Of a stretch of DNA of 64,000 nt, positions 11,116-22,369 are shown piece after piece (within the stretch, counting starts at the first letter, position 1; every line of letters starts with the position of its first letter). The position numbers and the translations under genes were made by a program. The notes below the pieces were generated by a model. That model made no database searches, was not told where the DNA came from, and saw only the letters and a program-made list of their open reading frames with translations. The stretch is from Peltaster fructicola (taxonomy: Eukaryota > Ascomycota > Dothideomycetes). Where the stretch lies: assembly GCA_001592805.2 (NCBI GenBank), contig CP051141.1, positions 2,232,001-2,296,000 on the forward strand, in the 5' to 3' direction.

Positions 11116-11502
11116 TCATTTTGTTCGACCAGCATTTAACACCTCGACGGGCAGATCCATACCCACTCTTCTTGCTGTGAGACGAATCCTCTCCTCCTCT
11201 TCCATATTCATGCCGGGATTGTATCGTTCGATGAGTGTAGCGTAAACACGTTGACTCTTGACATATTGGAGATACTGCTCAGCCTCCTGTACTCTCGATA
11301 CGCTCGGCCTCTGACGCTGTTTCTGAAGTGAAATGGTCTGCTCGGTGGATGCTGACTTGTCTGCTGCTGAGCCTGCTTCAAAATCGTTGCGGACATGCCT
11401 TTGCATCGGTGATGGATTTGCAAGTATGCTCGGATGACGCGCTGGCAATTCGCGCAGGAAGCGCCTGTATAGTGCGCGTAGTTCTGCGGCGACTGCGGGC
11501 AT
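11116..11502 (-). CDS. FMC1: Mitochondrial ATP synthase assembly factor FMC1
   Basis: Intronless, 128 residues from ATG at 11502. The N-terminus ELRALYRRFLRELPAR is the characteristic FMC1 opening (LYR-like helix), followed by a QRHVRNDF-like segment and a C-terminal SQRVYATLIERYNPGMNMEEEERIRLTARRVG. Yeast Fmc1 is a small matrix protein needed, together with Atp12, for assembly of F1 at high temperature. The gene is divergent from the mitochondrial GTPase gene, sharing 168 bp. Length fits the fungal family. Confidence 0.85.
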   Translation of the reverse strand: MPAVAAELRALYRRFLRELPARHPSILANPSPMQRHVRNDFEAGSAADKSASTEQTISLQKQRQRPSVSRVQEAEQYLQYVKSQRVYATLIERYNPGMNMEEEERIRLTARRVGMDLPVEVLNAGRTK

Positions 11503-11670
11503 GGCTGGTAGTGCTCAGATCGCTCGTGGAATGATGAGTGTTTCTACTCGAGAGGCGGCCGTCCGGACATGAGCCTGAGCACAGACCCTGATAGTCGACG
11601 ACTTCACGTCACCCATCAGATCAGTATGATGTGCATTACACCGTTTGGTCCATGGGCTCATCGAGAGTAA
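11503..11670. promoter_or_regulatory. Shared divergent promoter of FMC1 and MRX8
   Basis: Only 168 bp separate the two start codons, which point away from each other, so both promoters must lie here or overlap the 5' coding ends. No specific site was identified with confidence. Confidence 0.5.
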
Positions 11671-12693
11671 ATGAGCTACCGCCCGCTTAACCTGTCACGC
11701 CGTTCATGTGGTCTTGATGTGCTGCAGAAATCATGTCTGCACCATGCTACCACAAGCTCGTTCGCTCGCCGAGATAGACTGTCTCCTAGCATCAAGAATC
11801 CTCTTGACACAAGAACCAGCACCATCGGGTTCGACACAAGCAGTCTTAATGTATATTCGACAACGATTCTACCGGATGCTTCGCAAATGAAGCAAGCAAG
11901 CCGATTCTTTACTGCTCAGTCACCAAATCTGCTGTTCTCTGAAGCTCAATTCCGAAAGCTACCTCAATCGCATCATCCGGAGGTCACCTTCTTAGGACGG
12001 TCCAATGTCGGCAAGTCGAGTATGCTAAATACACTATTCGGCCGCAGCAATGTTGCCTTCACCTCTACAAAGCCAGGCAAGACCAGGCTCATGAACGCAT
12101 ATGGCGTCTCGCCACATCCAATGTCAGCTGCACCTCAGAGCGGTACCAAGGGCGAGATCATGGCGGAGTCTTGGCGTAGGCTGCGTGGCGGCTGTCTTGT
12201 CATTGATATGCCTGGATATGGAGCACACAGTCGAGCTGATTGGGGTACAGAGATCATGAAGTACATCGAGCATAGACGGCAGCTACGAAGAGCATTCGTG
12301 CTCGTAGATAGCGAGCATGGTCTCAAGACTACTGATCTCACGATCCTTACACACCTTTTCCGCAAAGGAATTCCTCATACCATTATACTCAGCAAGATCG
12401 ATAAGCTGGTTCATCCACATTCGAGCTTTCCTTCTTCCGAGAAGCTGCAGACTGGAGTAGTCGAAGTCAAGAAGAGGACTGAGGCAATTCAGGCGCAGCT
12501 TAAGAAAGATGTCTGGGGTGGCCGAGATGCTGCCAGCGACATCCTCTGCGTGAGCTCCGAGCGAAGTCTTGACGAGTTCGGCGTCAATCGTGAGAAGATC
12601 GGCATCAATGAGCTACGATGGGCTATACTCTGTGCATGTGGACTACAGGAATCGAGGAAGGATGTACAGAGTATCAACATCATAGAAGCATGA
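11671..12693 (+). CDS. MRX8: Mitochondrial EngB/YsxC-type GTPase (Mrx8-like)
   Basis: Intronless, 340 residues. G-domain motifs occur in order: G1 GRSNVGKSS (~residue 111), a G2-region Thr in STKPGKTR, G3 DMPGYG (~179), and G4 SKIDK (~249). The order and the wording TFLGRSNVGKSSMLN with PGKTRLMN are diagnostic of the TrmE-Era-EngA-YsxC family, EngB branch. The first ~60 residues are Arg/Ser-rich and lack acids, consistent with a mitochondrial presequence. Bacterial EngB assists large-subunit ribosome assembly; yeast Mrx8 associates with mitochondrial gene expression. The role here is inferred from the family. Confidence 0.9.
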   Translation: MSYRPLNLSRRSCGLDVLQKSCLHHATTSSFARRDRLSPSIKNPLDTRTSTIGFDTSSLNVYSTTILPDASQMKQASRFFTAQSPNLLFSEAQFRKLPQSHHPEVTFLGRSNVGKSSMLNTLFGRSNVAFTSTKPGKTRLMNAYGVSPHPMSAAPQSGTKGEIMAESWRRLRGGCLVIDMPGYGAHSRADWGTEIMKYIEHRRQLRRAFVLVDSEHGLKTTDLTILTHLFRKGIPHTIILSKIDKLVHPHSSFPSSEKLQTGVVEVKKRTEAIQAQLKKDVWGGRDAASDILCVSSERSLDEFGVNREKIGINELRWAILCACGLQESRKDVQSINIIEA

Positions 12694-12804
12694 ATGTGAT
12701 TGTAAGAGAAAGGCCTCGAATAAGCTACAAGTAGGCAATCTAAGCACTCTATGCATCATAACTCCATCCATTGTCTTCCCTGATAGTCATCGCTGGATGA
12801 TCCA

Positions 12805-15800
12805 TTAGAGGTACCAAGTCTTATCCCTGACATTGTCATGCACATCACCTCCCCATTCTGGGTTAGAAGCATTGTAGGCAGGCCCATCCTTACCCTCATT
12901 CATGTCCTTATGCATGTAGCAGCGTGCCCTCGTAGCCAGTAGATCTGCATAGTAGACCGCAGGACAGACCGATACTGCCTTGGTCGCACGACCAAACATG
13001 TAGCAGAATTCGTGTGTGAATTGTTGCCAATGGTCTGCTGTCAACTTGATGTCATCTTTTATGACCACATAATGAGCAGGACGGGCAGTGCCTTTGAGAG
13101 CTTGGTGTGCCTGTAGCCAGAACTCTTGCAGAATAGGCCCTCCAATGCCACGATCGACGATAGTGCCTGGCAATGTGTTCCAGTTTCCCTTGCCGGTGTT
13201 CTTGTTGTAGTCTAAATCAGATCAGCAATGGAAGGGTTATTGAGTGTGCCGTGAACTTACCAGCGCAGTCCTGGGATGTAGGATAGAACCGAGTATGGTG
13301 ACGCTTTCCAACGACGACAATTGCCAGCTTTGGCTTTTGTTGTGCAGCACTGTAAACTCGCTCGAATGCTTCTTCGAACGATGGCAGTTCCCGCTCGAGC
13401 ACAAGAGCATACTGAGTCTCGGATACACCGTCGCGATACACGATGATATTTGACGGCAGTCTGTCCTGGTTACATCTCTGCCATTGCCTGAGCCGCTCGA
13501 TGACCATCTCGGTCAAAGCATTGACCGTTTGCTCGCGTCGACTCTTGCCACCTCCCATCACCTCGAGGCAAGGTTTCTGCCGGCTCATGCTACCGGGCCA
13601 CTGACCGAGGGAAGAATTTGTGCTTGCCACGATGCATGCAATGCTTGGTGCATTCTCGGCACTACCTGGTGATGGATGAGTGACATCGATCCCGACGATC
13701 ATGGTGTTGTTGTCCAGAGGTCTTTTGAACAGACTGTCGATGCGATGATTTGTGCCACCCAATTTGATGTTCATCTTAATGGCGAGATTGTTGTAGACCG
13801 CATAATCACCTTCTGTGGTTCGCTTGCCATCCTGCTTGCCGCGTAGAGTTGACAGCACGCAGCATTGTGTGATGATGCCATGATGAACATCACCATAGAG
13901 CTTGATTCGTGGATAGACTTGACGGTCCCTCTTACTCAGAAGCACTAAGACCAGCTTGACATTGTCGTTTGCCGCCTCGATGAAAAAGTCGTCCAGTTGC
14001 GCATCGGTGCGTTCGCGGTCCGGATGAGAGTCGATTCGGTATGTACCTGCGTACGTCGATTGCTGTGTCAGAGATCCACACTTCTTCAAGTAGGCCTCAA
14101 ACTCTTCAAGGAGTGCCTCGACAGTTGCAGGAGCTTGGTCGCAAACGACAGCGCACCAACGATCGATTCTGGCAGGGGTGACAAACTCCTCGCCATGGTG
14201 CAACCAGCCGCCAAACTTTGGTGAAACTTTGTAGGTCTTGTATGAAATTTGCAGTGGTGGGTTTAGCATTCTGCCAGGAACAGTGATGAGAGTGGTGTCT
14301 ACTTTCAGCCCGAACGGGTAGATCGACTGGACTTGAGGATTGAGAGTGCGATCTGGATCCGCAAGCTTCAGGAGACATAGCCCATTGCCTACACGAGCCT
14401 GACTTCCGACGATCGACATAGCATTCAGATTGGGAAATCTAGCACTGAAGTCGATCATCTTGCTTGCTGGTTGGTTCCGTGGTTGGCCTGGAAGTGATGG
14501 AAGAAGTCGTCGGTATGGCTGTCCGGCCAGGATTGTACAGAGCTCTTGTGGTATGTACTCTGTGTCCTTCTCCTTGCCAAATGCCATCAATGGTAGTTCA
14601 GGGTGCTGAATGGTGTAGTGACGTTGCGAGCGATACAGATGGGACACTGTGATCATGCTACCAGCGAAATCCACTCGAACATCATTCGCATTGCCATTTC
14701 GCTCGGCGAAGCCCCTGATCGTCTTGATGAGTGTCTTCGAATGATCGACTTGACCTTTAGCATCGTGAAGGGTCACTCGCACCTTGAGTCCTCGAATGAA
14801 TGCTGCTTGCTCAGAGTCAGTCAATTGTCTGATCTGATCCATAGCATCAATGAGTTGCTGTTCCTTGTAGAAGACTCCTGTACAGACGTTGAGATTGAGC
14901 AGAAGACGACCGATGGTGGGTCGCACACTCGAACAGTAGCCTCGTAGTGCCTGTAGTCCAATCCCCAAATCCCTGGCTTCCACAAGACGCTGCGCACGGT
15001 AAGGAAAGCACTTGTTCTGCGCTGTGACCTCGACATCGGTCTCCTCGTTGGGAGCCTTGAGGAATATGATGTTGAGCATCTGGATCATGGCTGATTGCTC
15101 GCCGGGTATAGCTCGTGCAACGGGGTTTGTCACAGCCTGAAGCAAGTCGTTCAGGGAATACGAAGTGTTGTAGATCACTGTGAACTCAAACGTGTTGGAT
15201 TGTGGGCGGGACTGATGTTCAGCATCGATACTACCGGCATGTCTTGCGCTGCTGTGAGCTGGCTGGTTTGCCGACTGACCCACAGCTCCTGTAGTTTGTG
15301 ATCGCACAGTGGCAGGGGCTGTAGAGTCAAGGTAATGTGCGTTCTTGTCTGTCCAGCCTTCCTCAGGGATATTCAAACGGGAGGTTGTGACGATGATGCT
15401 AGCATAGTCACTCGCATGATTGACGGCCTCGATGGTTGGATGCTGTAAGATCGCCTCGAACATACGTCTTTTGTGACCTCTGTAAGCATTGGCTGGTGTC
15501 ACACTGACATCGTAACGGTAGTAGATAGTATCCTTTGTCGATTTGAGATCGGCGAGCTCAATGGCGAGGTAGTTGGTGCGCAGGACAATGGGTTTTCCAA
15601 GCTTACCGTACGCAGAGCGACCAGGCATATTTCTGCCTCCGATTGCGAACATCTTGCCTGTGGTGATCGCGACAAGCTTGTCCTCTTTATCGCTGACGCT
15701 CTTGGATGATGTGGCTGGGGAGTTGTCAGACCATTGGTAGATTCCTGGATTCTCGAAGGCGCTGGCTCTTGACCCTGCTGATCCAGCTGCATCGTTCTGA

Positions 15801-15982
15801 TTCATGGGACGACTTGAACCTGCTGTGTTCCCTCCCCTTGGCTGGCTCGAACTTGATGGGTATCCACCTCTCTGTGTGTTGTTACCATTGTGGCCGCGAA
15901 TGGCTAAGTTGGCAGTGCGATTGGAACCACCCGGACCCGTGTGGCCAGAACTATCTTGGCGTTGCTTGCCTTTGCCGGACAT
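12805..15982 (-). CDS. Argonaute (QDE-2-like), slicer residues intact
   Basis: Two exons, 13261-15982 and 12805-13211, separated by a 49-bp intron (GTAAGT...TTTAG), give ~1042 residues. An ~110-residue Gly/Asn/Ser/Arg-rich N-terminal tail precedes the N, PAZ and PIWI domains. In PIWI, IVGIDVTHPSPG (Asp ~765), a glutamate-finger candidate in PCLEVMGG, YRDGVSE (Asp ~848) and, in exon 2, VYYADLLATRAR supply a DEDD tetrad; the last position is Asp where human AGO2 has His807. A catalytically competent slicer is therefore expected. Argonautes bind small RNAs and cut or silence complementary RNA. A matching RNA-directed RNA polymerase lies ~35 kb away in this window. Confidence 0.97.
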
Positions 15983-16773
15983 GATCTGGGCGTTCGTGAT
16001 TCCCCGTTGTTGATTGTCGTTATGGGAGGTGGGAAGAGCATACAGCTGCTCGACTTATAAGTTGAGAATGATTGCTCTTCGTACGATCCATGCAGTAGTT
16101 TGGTCGATTGAGCCTGTGTATGTCTCGCTTGCTAGCAAACGTCTGAGTGAGATGTCGTTAGCTTATGCAAGGTGCTGCATTGTCCGTGGATGTCAGTGAA
16201 CTCAGCCAGCGTAGAGATTGTATGTCTAGCGAAGCATAACATTGAAAAGAACCATGGCTCATGTGTTTGTAGAACGTGGTCGAAAACAAGCGAGCTCATA
16301 CAAAGAACCAGATGCTGGGTGAACGCTTTCAGAGTTATGTTTGACACAAATCATGAGGCAAGCAAGCACTTCAAAGTCCTGCAAGAGAGATGTGTGTCAG
16401 GAGGAGAGATGAAGTGATGCAGTAGAGGCGGTGAATCGTGCTCAAGCTGCGATAGAGACCAATAACAGGTCATCCTGATCACTTACTTTTCAGATCTATC
16501 GTCCACCAGACCAAGCATCAAGCCGTAGATGGACAGGACAATAGTCTCGTCTTGGCTTTCTACTGCGTTCGTAGGGATGACGGATACAGCCTTATGGAGG
16601 TCGTCCAGTACTGATCACCTGTGGCTAGAGATGTGGCAGCCAGCACTTCCGAGGTAGTCGACTGTCTGGTGAGGCTTCCACAGCCAGGAATATACCAAGA
16701 GTAGTGTCAGACTTACTTTCTTGATCCGATGTCCATCCGCTCTGCAAGTCTCTGCTGGCTTCGACGCAATGGT
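15983..16773. other. Argonaute 5' flank with possible unplaced exons
   Basis: Intergenic between the Argonaute start and the TRM2 stop. It contains a coding-like minus-strand stretch described separately; otherwise nothing recognised. Confidence 0.35.
16486..16760 (-). CDS. Possible small spliced gene, unresolved
   Basis: On the minus strand the stretch from ~16608 down to 16486 reads VLDDLHKAVSVIPTNAVESQ and on through DETIVLSIYGLMLGLVDD, which has convincing coding composition. It is followed by a GTAAGT donor-like signal overlapping the frame's TAA. Upstream, ATGGACATCGGATCAAGAAA is followed by GTAAGTCTGAC, another good donor. I could not join these pieces in one frame with consensus sites, so the model is incomplete and the family is unknown. 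It could also be a decayed gene. Confidence 0.25.
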
Positions 16774-18358
16774 TCATGACACTGGCTCGACATTTGCATC
16801 TGGCTCAACATCGTATTGTTGCACTTTCCGACTCAGTACAGCCACGCCTTCGACGTGGCTAGTCTGAGGAAAGAAATCGAAGCCTCGTAGGCTCTCAATC
16901 GTGTACATTCCAGATCGTTCGCCAAGGCCACCCACAAGCCAGCCGATATCACGAGCTTGTGTATGGACATTGCAGCTCACATAACAGATACGGCTTGGAC
17001 CAAAGTCAATCAACTGGCTGATGAATCCCTCGTCACAGCCTTTGCGTGGTGGATCGATAACGATGGCAGTCTCGTCTGGTGGGAAAAGCTTCTTGTCGAC
17101 AGAGGCAAACAGTGCGTTGGCGTCTCCAGCAATGAACTTGACAGCTGTGTCTGGGAGATTGTTCAGCTTAGCATTCTTAGAGGCGAAGTCGATAGATTGC
17201 GACGAAATGTCAATACCTATGCTCCGCTCGAACATTGTTGACAGTGTGATTGTGAAGAAGCCAGAGCCGCAATATGCATCGATCATATACTTTGGTGGTT
17301 GTCCTTCTCCCAAGATGTTGTCTCGGATATATGATGTTACAACTGGCAGTATTGAGTTATTGTTCTGAAAGAAAGATCCAGCTGGGTTGTCCAGGCGAAA
17401 GTCATCAACATACTCTGTTGAGGTCGCCTTGTGATCAGTAATGCAGGTCTTGGCGTCTTGAGTGTTGCCATCATCTTTGCTTCTTGTCGTACTTTCTCGA
17501 AGCAGCAACGTAGCGCCACGCTGGTACGTATCAATGTTCTTGTTGACTCTTTCTCTTTCTCGCTTCATGCCGTCCCGGACAGCTTGTGTGCCGATAGGGC
17601 AGTCTTCGATGTCCATAGTCCTCCTTGTGCCTTTCTTCATAAAGCCAATAGGTGGTACGGCATCCCATGAAACTTTCTCTCTCTTCTACGGTGACCTCTC
17701 CTGGCGGCTCATCAAAGTGCGGTGTGAGTTTCGTACGATAGCCATACTGTAAGGGCGAGCCGACAGTGTCGCCCACAGTTGGTAGCAGACTGTCGGAGAG
17801 GCCAGAGAAGTTTCGAAAGGCTTTCTCGACGACGGACCTCTTGTGTGCCAGCTGGAAGGTATATGGTAAGTGCTGAAACTGACAGCCAGAGCACTGCGAG
17901 AAATAAGGACATTCAGGCTTTACTGTTCGATGGTCTGAAGGCTTGACAACTTCAAGGAAGTCTGCCAAGGCATAGGACTCCTCTGGTGTGTGTTTGTAAA
18001 CCTTGGCCTTGACAATGTCTCCTGGTGCAGTAAAAGGAACGACATATATCTGACCATCTTTCTCAGCAAGACCATCTCCAGTAGAGGAGAGCTTTGAGAT
18101 ACTCAGCTCGACCTCGTTAGGCTCAATAACCACGTCTTCGACTTTCTCAATGTTGAGGTCCTGGAGCATAGAACGAATGTCCTTCAGGAGCACGTCCTCG
18201 TTTGAGCCGGCACTGACTGTTGTGTCTGTTTTTTGCTTCTTGCTCTTCTTGAAGTGCCGACGACCTTCGTTGAACGCACGCTTTTGTGCCATGATCGATG
18301 GAGGAGTGTAGCGAAGTGAACTTAGGATGGTCGTGCTAGCATGTCGAACAAGCCACAT
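16774..18358 (-). CDS. TRM2: tRNA (uracil-5-)-methyltransferase TRM2, split by a frameshift
   Basis: Two overlapping frames make one Trm2/RumA-type protein. The 5' frame (ATG 18358) has a TRAM-like region (ISKLSSTGDGLAEKDGQIYVV) and the cluster CPYFSQCSGCQFQHL. The 3' frame carries the SAM-binding part (MIDAYCGSGFFTITL), DPPRKGCDE and the catalytic-Cys motif SCNVHTQARD, ending at 16774. The frames must join near 17674-17684, within an AG dinucleotide run (GAGAGAG on the coding strand). Gain of one AG unit, or loss of one base, would restore continuity with the family. Trm2 makes m5U54 in tRNA. ATG 18358 begins an Arg/Ser-rich presequence-like stretch; the next ATG (18292) begins a basic, NLS-like one, suggesting mitochondrial and nuclear forms. 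An assembly error is as likely as real inactivation. Confidence 0.85.
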
Positions 18359-18717
18359 GGACGGAATATGGGATTGCGCAAGAGGTCGTGATGATAAGCT
18401 CTGGCTCAAGCTGACGTGGTAGGACGTTTCGTCTGACGATGCACACTGAGCTGGACGTCACAGAGCATTTGTGATTGCACAGGATGACTTTTTGTAAGTC
18501 CATGCAGCTCAAGTCGTTAGAATACATGAGTTGTGATTGGCTGAGTAGAAGGTGTTTCTTCCTAAGGCAGCAATATTGGAAACACATGCGGCATAAGCAT
18601 AAACCATCTAATAGCAAGTTTGGTATATCTGGACAATGTAAAGTGGTATATTCAGTATATCATGCCACCAGCGCATGATTCATAATAAGGTGACCCCAAT
18701 TCCAGTGCGAAAACAAA
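18359..18717. other. Intergenic between Lon stop and TRM2 start
   Basis: Presumed TRM2 promoter and Lon 3' region. No gene or structured element seen. Confidence 0.4.
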
Positions 18718-21486
18718 TCACAATCGGCTCTCAAAGTTGCTCCAACCTCTCTGTCCAGGCCATTCAGCATCAGGCCAGATTTGTGGCAAGGCTTCCCAGA
18801 TATGTCCAACATGGACGATCTCGAGACCCTCCTTGACTTCCAATGGAAGATCCTTGGCATCCTTCTTGTTACCAATCGGCAGCAAGACCTTCTTGACGCC
18901 AGCTCGCATGGCACCAATGAGCTTCTCCTTGATACCACCGACAGGCATGACCTTACCTCGTAGCGAGACCTCACCGGTCATGGCAATGGTTGGTGGTATA
19001 GATTTACTGCTGAAGAGCGAGATCAGTGCCACTGTGTGTGCAAGTCCGGCTGAAGGTCCATCTTTGGGTATGGCGCCGGAAGGACAGTGCACATGGATCG
19101 ATCGAGACTTCATAATGTCTTCATTAGGATCGAGTGTGAGAGCAAGCTCGTAAGCATGACTCTTTACCCAAGTCAGAGCGACCTCAACACTCTCCTTGAG
19201 CACATCTCCAAGCTTTCCAGTGAGTTGTACACGTCCAGTACCCGGCATGTCGGCAATCTCAATGAAAAGGATGCTGCCCTGTGTACCAGCACTGTATGCC
19301 ACAAGCCCAGTCACAACTCCAGGCTGTGATATCCGTGCGGCAATTTCTTCCTCAAAACGTTCAATGCCGAGCATATCGTCTAGGTCGTCCAGTGACACTA
19401 CAGGTGAGTAGGCTGGCAATGTGTTGGTGTCCTTGGCTTCGGCATACTGTACAGCCTTCGCTCGGCAAACACTACCAATCTCTCGCTCAAGATTTCGTAC
19501 ACCAGATTCGCGAGTGTAGCCAGTGATGACTCTGTCAAGGACGTCCTCAGTCATGCTTACATTTTCAGGCTTGAGCCCATTTGTGGTGATTTGCTTAGGG
19601 ATAAGATGTCGTCTTGCGATGTGTCTCTTCTCTAATGTGGTGTAGCCTGATAGTTGTATCGTCTCCATTCTGTCTAGAAGCGGTGCAGGAATTGTGTCGA
19701 GTGTATTGGCTGTAGCAATGAAAAGGACCTTGCTGAGGTCGATAGGGATGTTGACGTAGTGGTCCATGAAGGTGTGATTCTGCTCTGGATCGAGCACTTC
19801 GAGCATAGCTGCTGCTGGATCGCCATGGTATGAGTTTCCACCAACCTTGTCGATCTCATCGAGCAGGATGACAGGATTGGCAACGCCAACCTTCTTGAGG
19901 CCGCTGACAATCAGGCCTGGCATAGCTGCCACATAAGTACGTCGGTGTCCACGAATCTCTGCTTCGTCACGAACGCCTCCAAGAGATATTCTGTGGAATT
20001 TGCGACCAAGTGCAGTGGCAATCGATTTGGCGAGAGATGTCTTGCCGACTCCAGGTGGCCCGACAAGTAGGAGAATTGGCGACTTGTCGACCATCCTCTT
20101 GTGCTTGAGGATCTTGATTTCCTCATTCGTCTTCTCACTCACCTCTTCTTGTGGTTTCTGCTCAACCTCCGTAGTGTCCTTTGATTTGGCGGCTTCGGCA
20201 ATGACTTGCATCTGCTTATCGAGGTCGAAATTGACAGCCTGCTTCAGTTTGAGCACGGCGAGGTACTCCAACAGCCGCTTCTTGACCTTATCAAGGCCGT
20301 AATGATCATCATCGAGCTGTTGTCGTGCCTTGATCATCGTAGCACCATCCAGATGATCGTCTGTTGTCTTCGTCCATGGGATCTCTGCAAGGTTCTCGAG
20401 GTAGTTTCGAATGACTTGATGCTCTGCCTGGTTTGGATTCATCTTTGCGAATCGCTTGAGCTCGCGGTCTGCGACCTTTTGAGCATCTGGTGTGAGCTTC
20501 GCTTCTTGCAATCGTTTCTTGATCTCATCGACCTCGTTCGCCTCGTCTACCTCCTGTCCACCATTGCCACCGAAGCCTGATGGCAAACCTCCTTGTCCCT
20601 CCATCATCTTTTTGTATCGTGGATCCGAACGAAGTCTGTTCAGTGTCTCGATATCCATGACGCCCTCTCTTGGTAGTGTGCTGGCGAGTGTGAGTATCTG
20701 GCCGTTGCCCTGCAGAGTGCTTATCTGGGTTTGTATGACAGAGATCACACGTTCCAGACGCTCCTTCGTGCCGATAGCTGCCAGGATTCGCAGCTTGTCT
20801 TCGTGTGTGCAGTCTACGATGTTTGTCATGAAGTCTGCCAATGTTCCTGCATCTTGCAAGTGCTTCCGCACGATGTACAACTCCAGGCGTCGGGCGAGGA
20901 TTGGCGAGAGCGTTATGCTAGGTCCTCGTGGAAGCAGAGCGGACAGTCGAATGAGAGCAATGAGCTCACGGGAGAGCTGCTTGAGGCTGTCGAACAAGTC
21001 TGTAAGGCTCTTATCTGTTTCCGAGACCATCTCATCCTCCAGCTGAATCACTCGTGCCTCAAAGTATGGTCGCTCTCGAAGCACCTTGTCAATTTTGAAT
21101 CGAGCCTGGCCCTCAATGAGCAGGAACAGCTCGCCCTGTCGTCGACCCTGTACACCGGTGACCTTTGCAACAGTACCATACTGGAAGAGATCGGGCTTCC
21201 GCGCCGACGCCGGCTCGAGCTCTTGATGTGAGGAGTCCCTCGATTCGCCATTCTCGATCAATTGCTTGCCATCAGGGCTGAGGTATGGGCTGTTGAGTGG
21301 CACACAACCGACTGTGACATTTGTGGCATCCGGTCGGGGAGAGGCTGATTTGCTGTAGATGTTTGCGAGGATGGCAGCAATGTCGGCACGATTCTGTAGA
21401 GGGATTCGCATAGACACTCCTGGTAGTAATGTGAGCGGCACCGGCAGTACCACCAAAGGAAGAATGCGGCTCTGTGCCTTTACCAT
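18718..21486 (-). CDS. Peroxisomal Lon protease
   Basis: Intronless, 922 residues from ATG at 21486; the frame further upstream starts only with a TTG. The LON substrate-binding domain begins [24 protein letters not shown] without a presequence. The AAA+ module has Walker [10 protein letters not shown] and a VILLDEIDK Walker B. The protease domain holds the catalytic serine in PKDGPSAG and the lysine in [13 protein letters not shown]. The extreme C-terminus is Ser-Arg-Leu, a type 1 peroxisomal targeting signal. The lack of a mitochondrial presequence plus PTS1 marks it as the peroxisomal Lon rather than Pim1. It degrades damaged matrix proteins; that role is known for the family. Confidence 0.95.
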   Translation of the reverse strand: MVKAQSRILPLVVLPVPLTLLPGVSMRIPLQNRADIAAILANIYSKSASPRPDATNVTVGCVPLNSPYLSPDGKQLIENGESRDSSHQELEPASARKPDLFQYGTVAKVTGVQGRRQGELFLLIEGQARFKIDKVLRERPYFEARVIQLEDEMVSETDKSLTDLFDSLKQLSRELIALIRLSALLPRGPSITLSPILARRLELYIVRKHLQDAGTLADFMTNIVDCTHEDKLRILAAIGTKERLERVISVIQTQISTLQGNGQILTLASTLPREGVMDIETLNRLRSDPRYKKMMEGQGGLPSGFGGNGGQEVDEANEVDEIKKRLQEAKLTPDAQKVADRELKRFAKMNPNQAEHQVIRNYLENLAEIPWTKTTDDHLDGATMIKARQQLDDDHYGLDKVKKRLLEYLAVLKLKQAVNFDLDKQMQVIAEAAKSKDTTEVEQKPQEEVSEKTNEEIKILKHKRMVDKSPILLLVGPPGVGKTSLAKSIATALGRKFHRISLGGVRDEAEIRGHRRTYVAAMPGLIVSGLKKVGVANPVILLDEIDKVGGNSYHGDPAAAMLEVLDPEQNHTFMDHYVNIPIDLSKVLFIATANTLDTIPAPLLDRMETIQLSGYTTLEKRHIARRHLIPKQITTNGLKPENVSMTEDVLDRVITGYTRESGVRNLEREIGSVCRAKAVQYAEAKDTNTLPAYSPVVSLDDLDDMLGIERFEEEIAARISQPGVVTGLVAYSAGTQGSILFIEIADMPGTGRVQLTGKLGDVLKESVEVALTWVKSHAYELALTLDPNEDIMKSRSIHVHCPSGAIPKDGPSAGLAHTVALISLFSSKSIPPTIAMTGEVSLRGKVMPVGGIKEKLIGAMRAGVKKVLLPIGNKKDAKDLPLEVKEGLEIVHVGHIWEALPQIWPDAEWPGQRGWSNFESRL

Positions 21487-22369
21487 GGCTGCGGTGCGCA
21501 ACGCAAGCAATAAGACTTCTGGTCACTCTCGAGAGGATGTAGATGTCTTGAGGAAGAAGAAGAAGATAGATGATGCGTACAGGTGGAAGCTGCCTATGCC
21601 GCTCGTCACCATCACTAACACGTGAGCTTATGCACTAGGCCGAGGCAAACTAAACCTTCGAGATCCTTCTGCATCACACATGGCCGCCATGGCACTGTTC
21701 GGATGCAGCTCTCCTCTCAAGGTAAGCTATTTTTGACTGCTGTGATCTTCGGGAGGAGCATCCTTCGTCAGCCACGTTATGTATTGTGGTAGCGGTGTAT
21801 GTGTTACTGATATCATGAAGACCCTGAATTCTCGTGCGGAGGTGAGGGAGGCGTCTGGATTCGCCTTCAGATGAACCATATCACGACTACTTGCCATCCC
21901 TCGATCTTGTCATATCGGAGTGGCAATGAGCACAGATGATAGGCAGTGTGAAGTACATGTAGGTCAGTTGATCTCGATTCAATAGTGTGAGCTATCCTGA
22001 TTACGTGCCTAAGCTAGCACCACACTCCATTCGGTCGACAATTGGTTCAAGTAGGACACCGGGCTTTCTGTGTGTTGGGAGGCCTCGACGTTGCCAATCA
22101 TGTCAATCTACTGCGAGCGAAGCTTGGTCGATATGAGACCTATAAGCATCATTACTCCACTATCGACAGTACTGAGCTACCTCAGTCTACAGCATTACAG
22201 GAACATAGTCGACAGTGCATCGCCACCATACATGACCGATATTGTGATACGAGAAGATTGAAAGAGCACCACTACTCCTGGCTATGCATTACAAGAACTC
22301 TACAAGTTGCATCCCACAAAAGAGCAACAGCACAGATACACCCGAGGCAAGGACCTGGCCACAGCCACT
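21487..22369. other. Lon promoter / KGD1 3' region
   Basis: An 883-bp gap with no supported gene. A 14-codon plus-strand frame (ATG near 21680, followed by GTAAGC) was noted but has no downstream exon that I could support. Confidence 0.35.
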
